From the NCBI RefSeq assembly GCF_002563775.1, contig NZ_PDJO01000001.1, positions 2,242,001-2,306,000 of the forward strand: 64,000 nt of DNA. Reading direction: 5' to 3'. How positions within the stretch are numbered: position 1 is the stretch's first letter; the number at the start of each line of letters is the position of its first letter. Under the pieces are notes generated by a model that saw only the letters and a list, made by a program, of their open reading frames with translations, made no database searches and was not told the origin of the DNA. The DNA is from Thioclava sp. ES.031 (GTDB lineage: Bacteria; Pseudomonadota; Alphaproteobacteria; Rhodobacterales; Rhodobacteraceae). A program made the translations under genes and the position numbers. Shown one piece after another: positions 58,171 to 64,000 of the stretch.

Positions 58171-58353
58171 TTACTGCGACGCTTGATCGCGCGAGCGGTC
58201 CTGGTCTTGCGTGTGGGTCCCGGTGGTGTCCGTCGACGTACCCGCCGGGGCCATCATCGCTTCGTCGTTCATGTCGGTCGCTGCCGGACCGGTCATCGTT
58301 TCGCAGCCAGCCAGAGCCGCAGTCACGCCAAGAATGATAAGCAGGTTTTTCAT
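58171..58353 (-). CDS. Tiny lipoprotein
   Basis: A 60-residue protein: MKNLLIILGVTAALAGC is a lipoprotein signal with lipobox LAGC, followed by about 40 polar residues rich in Thr, Asp, Met and Gln (TSTDTTGTHTQDQDRS). GGAGAGAC lies 3-10 bases before the ATG. A perfect Fnr-type box is centred 59 bases upstream, placing it near -41 of a plausible start site. The function is unknown; it resembles entericidin-like or stress lipoproteins only in size. Confidence 0.72.
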   Translation of the reverse strand: MKNLLIILGVTAALAGCETMTGPAATDMNDEAMMAPAGTSTDTTGTHTQDQDRSRDQASQ

Positions 58354-58405
58354 CTGTCTCTCCTTTGTTGCAGGTTATTTTACCGTGACTATTCAGCGTG
58401 ATTCT

Positions 58406-58419
58406 TTGATGCCGATCAA
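58406..58419. promoter_or_regulatory. Perfect Fnr box
   Basis: TTGATGCCGATCAA: exact TTGAT-N4-ATCAA. It lies 53 bases upstream of the tiny lipoprotein start (minus) and 150 bases upstream of a Crp/Fnr regulator gene (plus). Confidence 0.75.
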
Positions 58420-58569
58420 CGTGCTAACTGCGCATCACGATTTTTCCTGCGAAATCTTGCGACAGGGCGATGAAAAGACCGGCGAAAACGCGGCTTTTCG
58501 GGTTCCACCCCCTCGCATCCCCCTCCGAGCGTGATTAGACTCCTTCACGCGACAGGGAGGCGAAACGCG

Positions 58570-59325
58570 ATGAACGAGCACTCGAAAGCCGGGGAGCCGA
58601 TAGAGCTTGAAGGCGTCTTGGCGCAGGGCAAATTGCAGCGCCTTCTCAATGCGTTGCCGCCCGATCTTCGCACCGAGATGTTACCCCTTTGGCAAATCAT
58701 CCGCTTCTCGCCGGGCGATGTGCTGATCGAAGACGGCGAGGTTGCGGACCGGATCGGCTTCGTCACCGACGGCTTTCTCGCCATGTCGAAAACGCTGCAG
58801 GACCGGCATCGCCACATCATCGGGCTGATCACGCCATCGGATATGTTCGGACGCGCCTTCAACGGGCCCTCCGGCTACCGGATCGAAGCGCTCAGCGGCG
58901 GCGCGGTTCTGACCTGCGACCGGCAGAAATTCGAAGCGATCATCAGCCGCTCGCACGAGGCGGAACGGCTGCTTCTGCTGAGCATCCTCGACGAACTTGA
59001 TGCCGCGCGCGAATGGGTGATGGTGCTGGGCAGCTCGAAAGTCGTCGAGCGGCTGGCCTCGCTCCTGATCATCCTGAGCCGCCACAAATACCGCACACCC
59101 GAAGGCACCGCGCATGAGCCTGTCCAGCTGCGCCTGCATATCCATATCAAGCGGGTCGATATCGCCCATCTGCTGGGCACCTCGCCGGAATCGCTGAGCC
59201 GTGCATTCCATCAGCTCGAGCGCAGGGGCGCGATCCGTCTCGTCACCCCCTACGATATCGAGCTTGCGGATCTCGCGGCGCTGATCGACATCTCGGGCAA
59301 TTCGCTGGAGATGCGCGACGCCTGA
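58570..59325 (+). CDS. Crp/Fnr-family transcription regulator without Fe-S cysteines
   Basis: A 251-residue regulator: cyclic-nucleotide-binding-like beta roll (ALPPDLRTEMLPLWQIIRFS; GDVLIEDGEVADRIGFVTDG), dimer helix (about 145-175), and a Crp-type winged helix with recognition helix TSPESLSRAFHQLERRGAI. The E-x-x-S-R pattern matches Fnr-type reading of TTGA half-sites. The N-terminus lacks a Cys cluster, so it is not an Fe-S oxygen sensor; the effector is unknown. Start ATG 58570 with GGGAGG upstream. Convergent with the Fe-S Fnr gene. Confidence 0.9.
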   Translation: MNEHSKAGEPIELEGVLAQGKLQRLLNALPPDLRTEMLPLWQIIRFSPGDVLIEDGEVADRIGFVTDGFLAMSKTLQDRHRHIIGLITPSDMFGRAFNGPSGYRIEALSGGAVLTCDRQKFEAIISRSHEAERLLLLSILDELDAAREWVMVLGSSKVVERLASLLIILSRHKYRTPEGTAHEPVQLRLHIHIKRVDIAHLLGTSPESLSRAFHQLERRGAIRLVTPYDIELADLAALIDISGNSLEMRDA

Positions 59326-59331
59326 GAGCGC

Positions 59332-60063
59332 TCAGCTTTCCAGAAACTCTTCCAGTCCCTCGGCCAAGGCGTCGAGATCGTTCAGCCGGAACTGTCGGGA
59401 ATTCAGGATGTCGATCAGCCCGTCCTTCTGGAACTGATGCAGCGACCGGCTGACCGTCTCCTGCGTCGTGGCGATCAGATCGGCGATATCCTGACGCGGC
59501 AGCAACATCGTCAACATGCCGCCCCCTTTGGGCAGGGTTTGCCACGGCATGATATTGCGCGAGAGCAGAAGCAGCACGCGCAGCCGGTCGGTGGGCCCGC
59601 AGGCCCCGAGAAGCCAACTCAGCCGCCGCGCCTTGTGGATCCAGCTTTCCGCCTGATGACACAGCGCCCGGCGCAATTCGGGCTCCTGATCGATCAGCTG
59701 CGTGAAACGCGCCGACTCGAACAGACAAAGATCCGTGTCGATCACCGCCTCGATCGCGGTGTCGCGCGTTCCGTTGATAATCTGCCCGACGCTGTCGCCC
59801 GGCACGACGAGACCGGTGATCTTGCGTCGCCCCGAGAGCGAATGGCTCTGCATCCGCAACATGCCGCGCTGAACCAGCGCGATATGGTTGCAGGTGACAT
59901 CTTCCTCGCAAAGCCGGTCATTGGCCGCGCAGGTAATCGTGCGCGCCTGTTCCACGACCCGAGCCAAGGCTCGATCCGAGAGGGATCCGCACACGCCTTG
60001 GTTGCGCCCGTTGCAACCTGCGCAATGCAAGATCGCCTCTGCATTTCGCAAAGGTGCCGTCAT
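59332..60063 (-). CDS. Fnr-type oxygen-responsive regulator (predicted [4Fe-4S])
   Basis: A 243-residue Fnr protein. N-terminal Cys14, Cys17 and Cys25 (HCAGCNGRNQGVCGSL) plus Cys113 (DTDLCLFESARFTQL) align with the four cluster ligands of Fnr. The recognition helix is ATTQETVSRSLHQFQKDGLI with E-x-x-S-R for TTGAT boxes. When oxygen is low the cluster-bearing dimer should bind such boxes, three of which lie in 50.0-58.5 kb. Promoter candidate at 60136-60164. It resembles FnrL but is not beside haem or oxidase genes, so I give no symbol. Confidence 0.92.
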   Translation of the reverse strand: MTAPLRNAEAILHCAGCNGRNQGVCGSLSDRALARVVEQARTITCAANDRLCEEDVTCNHIALVQRGMLRMQSHSLSGRRKITGLVVPGDSVGQIINGTRDTAIEAVIDTDLCLFESARFTQLIDQEPELRRALCHQAESWIHKARRLSWLLGACGPTDRLRVLLLLSRNIMPWQTLPKGGGMLTMLLPRQDIADLIATTQETVSRSLHQFQKDGLIDILNSRQFRLNDLDALAEGLEEFLES

Positions 60064-60135
60064 CGCAATCTCCGAAGGGGTTTACCCACACTCTTCGCAG
60101 CAAAACTGCGTACTCGTCCCCTAGTGCGTAATAAG

Positions 60136-60164
60136 ACTATGCAAATGACATATCAGACTGTCAA
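60136..60164 (-). promoter_or_regulatory. Candidate promoter of the Fnr gene
   Basis: Minus strand: TTGACA (60164-60159), 17-base spacer, CATAGT (60141-60136). A dyad TGACA-N8-TGTCA (60146-60163) overlaps the -35 and spacer and may be an operator. Confidence 0.5.
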
Positions 60165-60274
60165 CACATGCGCGTGATAGAGTGCATATATGTCAAATCA
60201 CTATCGCAGATGTGACGAGACGATGCCTCGCAACCCTCTGAGACTTATGGAAATTGTCAGAAATTCCGCGTGGA

Positions 60275-60844
60275 TCAGGCGTCGACGCTTGCCACTGCGG
60301 CGGCCATTTCCACACCGTCGACATAGATCACTTCGGGCGTCTCGAATTCCAGCACGAAGAGCCGCGCGCGGCCTTGGCCCAGCGTGACATAGTGCCCGTC
60401 GACGACCGATTGCGCCGGCAGAAGCGCCTCGCGCTTGCCGTAGATCACCTGCACCCGCCAGTCGCGCATCATTAGCTGCGCGCCCTGCGCAATCAGAAGT
60501 GGCGCCCCGGGCCGGTCATGGCCAAGCGCGCCGGGCGAGATGCGGATCAGCGCGCCCACATATTCGCCCGCCCGCAACGCCTTGAGCCTGCAGGTCCCGC
60601 TGCGCGTCACGATCCGGTCGCCGGGTTCGAGAAACTCGATCGGGATGGCCCCGTCCAGCGTGTAGACCCGCGCCCCGGCGGCGATCCCCGCACTGAGATC
60701 CGGCGTGGGCCTGCGCGCCTCGGGCGGCGCTGCGCGCTCGGTCACGACCGGACCGGCCGGGCCCGGCAATGTGTGGCGTGGATTGGATTCGATTATCTGG
60801 CGGAGCATGGCCATGCCATCCCCCCGCCCTGGTGCCTGTCCCAT
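60275..60844 (-). CDS. Hint-domain protein
   Basis: A 189-residue protein containing one Hint (hedgehog/intein-type) domain: SAGIAAGARVYTLDGAIPIE, FLEPGDRIVTRSGTCRLKAL, then LLIAQGAQLMMRDWRVQVIYG and LPAQSVVDGHYVTLGQGRAR. Similar stand-alone Hint proteins are common in Rhodobacterales, often as tails of RTX proteins. The expected catalytic Cys before the first strand is not present (Ala-Gly-Ala-Arg instead), so self-splicing or autocleavage is doubtful. Start uncertain: 60844, or ATG 60814 with GGGCGGGGGG upstream. Upstream of tRNA-Leu in opposite orientation. Confidence 0.8.
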   Translation of the reverse strand: MGQAPGRGDGMAMLRQIIESNPRHTLPGPAGPVVTERAAPPEARRPTPDLSAGIAAGARVYTLDGAIPIEFLEPGDRIVTRSGTCRLKALRAGEYVGALIRISPGALGHDRPGAPLLIAQGAQLMMRDWRVQVIYGKREALLPAQSVVDGHYVTLGQGRARLFVLEFETPEVIYVDGVEMAAAVASVDA

Positions 60845-60987
60845 GGCGATACCTGCTCTTGCCTACTCGTAACTTTGGCGTCTGACGCGCCTTTGGATAA
60901 AGGCTAACCCTCACCATCGCGTTAAGACGAGCAAAATCGCATCTTCCTCTTTCCGAGCCCTCAGGCTGTTGCTATTACGCCCCTGAT

Positions 60988-61071
60988 GCGGGTGTGGCGG
61001 AACTGGTAGACGCACCAGATTTAGGTTCTGGCGCCTTTGGCGTGGGGGTTCGAGTCCCTTCACCCGCACCA
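60988..61071 (+). tRNA. tRNA-Leu (anticodon TAG)
   Basis: Acceptor stem GCGGGTG/CACCCGC, anticodon arm CCAGA-TTTAGGT-TCTGG giving anticodon TAG, class II variable arm (CGCCTTTGGCG), T-arm GGGGGTTCGAGTCCC, and an encoded ACCA end. It reads CUA and other CUN leucine codons. No integrated element is seen next to it. Confidence 0.95.
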
Positions 61072-61190
61072 CTCCCCACTTGCGGAATATCACAAGATAC
61101 CCTCGCCTTATCACGCGAGCGTGCTAATTTCGGATGGCTGCGCGGGCCTGCTACGCCCCCGCTTTGGTGACCGAAAGCGTGGGAGGCGTG

Positions 61191-62123
61191 ATGGTCGAAG
61201 GCCCGCAAATGCCGCCCCGGCGGCCTGTCGAAGACGCGCCGGAGTCCCGCTCGCACAGGCCCAATTCCAGCCACGCGCTCAGCCGCGACGCGATTGCGGG
61301 TAATCCGAATTTCTTCGCCGCCCAGAAAGTGGTGGCGACGATGCTGCTCGACGTGCAGGCGCAGACGCCGCGGATCGCGCGGCACATGGCCTCGCATCGG
61401 CGCTGGCTCGTCAGCCAGACCAGTTTCGCGCTTGCGATGCGGGCGAAGACGGGGTCGGACGCGCCGGAGCTGACGCCGGGCCGGCTTCTTGCGGCGCTGA
61501 CGCCCCATGTCGAGATCAACCGCAAGACGCTGAGCCAGTATCTGGGCGAGATGGAGGTGCACGGCCTGCTCGCCCCGCCCTCCGAGCCCAAGGGCGACCG
61601 GCGGCTGCGGCCCGTCACCACCACGCTCATGGCCGAACAGGGGATGCGGCGCTGGTGCGAGGGGCATCTGCATTGCCTCGATATGCTCGACGGTGGCGCG
61701 CGGCTGGCAGCGGCGCGCAACGATCCCGATCTTCCCTTCGCGATGCAGCGGCACATGGTCGAGATCATCCGCGCCGATCCCGAATGGCGCGCGCCGCCGC
61801 CCTCGATGGCGCATTTCCTCGGCTCCGACACCGGCGGCATCCTGCTCCATGCGCTGATCCGCATGCTCACCGACCTGCGCGAGACCGACGGGCGCATCTA
61901 TCTCGAACCGGTCAGCATCGCCGCGCTGGCGGAGCAATTCCTGATCTCAGTCTCGAAGATCAAGCGAATGATCCAGAAGGCCGAAGAGGCGGGCCACCTT
62001 GGGTGGGAATTGCCGCGCAGGCGGGGCCGGCTCTGGCTCTCGCCCGATTTCGTGCGCGACCATTTCCGCAGGCAGGCGGTGAAGTTCGAATGCGTCGAGC
62101 GCGGCTGGCGCGCCGTCGCGTGA
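61191..62123 (+). CDS. Hypothetical protein with two winged-helix-like segments
   Basis: A 310-residue soluble protein. Two stretches look like helix-turn-helix: LTPGRLLAALTPHVEINRKT followed by LSQYLGEMEVHGLL (about 95-135), and VSIAALAEQFLISVSKIKRM followed by IQKAEEAGHLGW (about 255-287). The second resembles MarR/GntR-like recognition helices. The middle is helical. I choose ATG 61191 with GGGAGGCG upstream; the frame is open 19 codons earlier. A transcription-control role is inferred; no named family is recognised. It follows tRNA-Leu and precedes tig. Confidence 0.62.
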   Translation: MVEGPQMPPRRPVEDAPESRSHRPNSSHALSRDAIAGNPNFFAAQKVVATMLLDVQAQTPRIARHMASHRRWLVSQTSFALAMRAKTGSDAPELTPGRLLAALTPHVEINRKTLSQYLGEMEVHGLLAPPSEPKGDRRLRPVTTTLMAEQGMRRWCEGHLHCLDMLDGGARLAAARNDPDLPFAMQRHMVEIIRADPEWRAPPPSMAHFLGSDTGGILLHALIRMLTDLRETDGRIYLEPVSIAALAEQFLISVSKIKRMIQKAEEAGHLGWELPRRRGRLWLSPDFVRDHFRRQAVKFECVERGWRAVA

Positions 62124-62624
62124 GGACGAGAGAGCGGTTTTCCGGGCGCAACACGGGGCGCAAAGACGCGATCTGTCCGAAAATGACCGCTGAGTTTCAA
62201 ACACTTCCGGCTTAGAGTGGACCTTCAGGGAGGTCGTGACGTCTTCGCTTGGGCTCCGCAAACAAGGGGGCGGATCCGCCGAAGCGGTGAGAGATCACGA
62301 CGACGCGCCCGCGCGGCGCAATCCCGGATTCGCGGCCGGGGCGACCATTGTGGGGTGGTGCGTCCCGGCTGCAACTTCCCGCCCGATCCACCGCAGCCGC
62401 GCCCCGCACCTTGCGCCGCTTTGTCAGCGCCCGCCCTGCCCGCTCTCGATCCTGTGTTCCCGGCATCTCCTCGCACGCGCCCGCCCGCGCGCGTATTTCA
62501 CCGCCCGGAGGCCGCCCCGCAGCCCCTTTTCGCCTTGCCACCATGGCTGAGGCTCAATAGAAGGACGCCTGAAATTCGAGAACCGGCCGCGATCCGCGCG
62601 GCGCCCAGAGACAAAGGACAAACC
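62124..62624. other. Long leader region upstream of trigger factor
   Basis: About 500 bases without a credible gene; open frames exist on both strands but have no family-like content. It contains a perfect palindrome GGCGGATCCGCC at 62269-62280. It presumably carries the tig promoter. I see no riboswitch or named operator. Confidence 0.35.
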
Positions 62625-63953
62625 ATGCAGGTCACCGAGACCCAGAACGACGGCCTCAAGCGCGGCTACGAGATCACCATCACCGCCAAGGAACTCGACG
62701 AGAAGGTCACCGCGAAGCTTTCCGAAGCGCAGCCCGAGATCGAGATGAAGGGCTTCCGCAAGGGTAAGGTTCCGATGGCGATGCTGCGCAAGCAATTCGG
62801 CCCGCGCATCCTCGGCGAAGCGATGCAGGAATCGGTCGACGGCGCGATGAGCGAGCATTTCGAGAAGACCGGCGACCGCCCCGCGATGCAGCCGAAGATC
62901 GAGATGAAGGACGGCGAGAACTGGAAAGAGGGTGACGACGTGATCGTGACCGTCGAGTACGAAGCGCTGCCGGACATCCCGGATGTCGATCTGTCGGGCG
63001 TCAAGCTCGAGCGTCTGGTCGTCAAGGCCAACGAGGGCGAAGTGAACGAAGCGCTGGAAAGCCTCGCCGCGACCGCCAAGAACTTCGAGACCAAAGAAGG
63101 CAAGGCCGAGAACGGCGATCAGGTCGTGATCGACTTCGAAGGCTTCGTCGACGGTGAAGCGTTCGAAGGCGGCAAGGGCGAAGGCTACCCGCTGGAAATC
63201 GGTTCGGGGTCGTTCATCCCGGGCTTCGAAGAGCAGCTGACCGGTGCGAGCGCAGGTGACGACGTCGAAGTGACCGTGACCTTCCCGACCGAATACGGTG
63301 CGGAGCATCTCGCGGGCAAGGAAGCGCTGTTCAAGTGCAAGGTCCACGAAGTGAAGGCGCCGAAGGCTGCCGAGATCGACGACGAGATGGCCAAGCAGTT
63401 CGGCGCCGAAGACCTCGCCGCGCTGAAAGCGCAGGTCGCAGAGCGTCTGGAAGCTGAATACCAGGGCGCAGCGCGTCAGGTGATGAAGCGCGGCCTGCTC
63501 GACCAGCTCGACGATCAGGTGAAGTTCGACCTGCCCCCCTCGCTCGTGGAAGCCGAGGCCAAGCAGATCGCGCACCAGCTCTATCACGAAGAGAACCCGG
63601 ACGATCACGGCCATGACCATGGCGAGATCGAGACCACCGACGAGCACAACACCCTCGCCGAGCGCCGCGTGCGTCTTGGCCTGCTGCTCGCCGAAATCGG
63701 CCGCAAGCAGGAGATCGAGGTCTCCGACGCCGAGATGACCCAGGCGATCATGAACCAGGCACGTCAGTACCCGGGTCAGGAGCGCGCCTTCTTCGAATTC
63801 GTGCAGCAGAACCCGCAGATGCAGCAGCAGCTGCGCGCGCCGCTCTTCGAAGACAAAGTCGTCGACTACATCGCTGGCGAAGCCAATGTGGACGACAAGG
63901 AAGTCTCCAAGGAAGAGCTGCAGAAAGAGATCGAGAAGCTCGACGAGCTGTGA
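62625..63953 (+). CDS. tig: Trigger factor
   Basis: A 442-residue ribosome-associated chaperone. N-terminal ribosome-binding domain with the signature [17 protein letters not shown] (about 44-60), FKBP-type isomerase domain about 160-245 ([36 protein letters not shown]), and a long helical C-terminal domain (EERVRLGL-like [17 protein letters not shown]). It also carries an acidic/His-rich insert ([17 protein letters not shown], about 325-342). Start ATG 62625 with AAAGGAC upstream. It shields nascent chains at the ribosome exit. Confidence 0.97.
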   Translation: MQVTETQNDGLKRGYEITITAKELDEKVTAKLSEAQPEIEMKGFRKGKVPMAMLRKQFGPRILGEAMQESVDGAMSEHFEKTGDRPAMQPKIEMKDGENWKEGDDVIVTVEYEALPDIPDVDLSGVKLERLVVKANEGEVNEALESLAATAKNFETKEGKAENGDQVVIDFEGFVDGEAFEGGKGEGYPLEIGSGSFIPGFEEQLTGASAGDDVEVTVTFPTEYGAEHLAGKEALFKCKVHEVKAPKAAEIDDEMAKQFGAEDLAALKAQVAERLEAEYQGAARQVMKRGLLDQLDDQVKFDLPPSLVEAEAKQIAHQLYHEENPDDHGHDHGEIETTDEHNTLAERRVRLGLLLAEIGRKQEIEVSDAEMTQAIMNQARQYPGQERAFFEFVQQNPQMQQQLRAPLFEDKVVDYIAGEANVDDKEVSKEELQKEIEKLDEL

Positions 63954-64000
63954 TCTTCGGGCGCTCAGCCCAACAATAGCGAAGGCCGCCTCTCGGGGCG
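63954..64000. other. Window end downstream of tig
   Basis: 47 bases; the sequence hints at a hairpin (GGGCGCTCAGCCC) but is cut by the window edge. Confidence 0.25.

Noticed and set aside
61072..61190. tRNA-Leu as integration site of an element
   Set aside because: No integrase gene is near and no repeat of the tRNA 3' end is seen downstream.
60975..61937. 320-codon minus-strand frame ending in GEGTRTPTP-like residues
   Set aside because: It runs over the reverse complement of tRNA-Leu, a classic spurious ORF, and opposes a better plus-strand gene.

Overview
The window reads as chromosome of a high-GC alphaproteobacterium, almost certainly a member of the Rhodobacterales. The reasons are gene-transfer-agent (GTA) genes next to cysE, a lipoyl domain on the pyruvate dehydrogenase E1 beta subunit, a Fnr protein with an N-terminal Cys cluster beside TTGA-N6-TCAA boxes, and a perfect CtrA box upstream of a diguanylate cyclase gene. 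The genus cannot be fixed from the sequence alone.

Layout. 1-7077 (minus): the 5' end of a dipeptide-binding protein gene, then a three-gene cluster of two transglutaminases and an ATP-grasp/alpha-E protein. 7309-10301: an iron-binding ABC protein, a hypothetical protein and a nucleoside hydrolase. About 10.3-22.5 kb is a mosaic integrative mobilizable island. It carries a MobV relaxase, a decayed IS5-family element, a low-GC pair of membrane and exported proteins, a PemK/MazF-like protein, an intact IS3-family element, the remnant of a class III nucleotide cyclase coupled to an E2/UBC-like Cys-rich protein, and a large serine recombinase at the right edge. Its flanks share a repeat that may be the attachment site.

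22.6-29.6 kb: two cyclophilins, pgk, class I aldolase, three glycosyltransferase-like genes and ftsB. 29.8-34.6 kb: the pdhA-pdhB-pdhC operon and convergent cysE. 34.6-37.7 kb: the wreck of a GTA cluster. The small terminase gene is intact, but the large terminase is fused in frame to the tail/host-specificity protein, so the capsid and tail genes between them are gone. 37.9-45.0 kb: mltG, fabF, a diguanylate cyclase, thpR, acpP, fabG and fabD, i.e. fatty-acid synthesis genes split into short units by terminators. 45.1-50.0 kb: an acetyltransferase, a small glyoxalase-related protein, glnA, glnB and a bifunctional NAD(P)HX repair enzyme.

50.1-60.1 kb looks like a surface/secretion locus. It has a type I secretion ATPase and adaptor, a large RTX protein, a small lipoprotein that may be a Slam substrate, a Slam-like outer-membrane protein, another tiny lipoprotein and two Crp/Fnr regulators. 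Three TTGA-N6-TCAA boxes sit in front of its transcription units, suggesting local Fnr-type control. 60.2-64 kb: a Hint-domain protein, tRNA-Leu(TAG), a winged-helix-like protein and trigger factor.

A family of GC-rich intergenic repeats with a CCCGGGATATTT core lies downstream of several operons.
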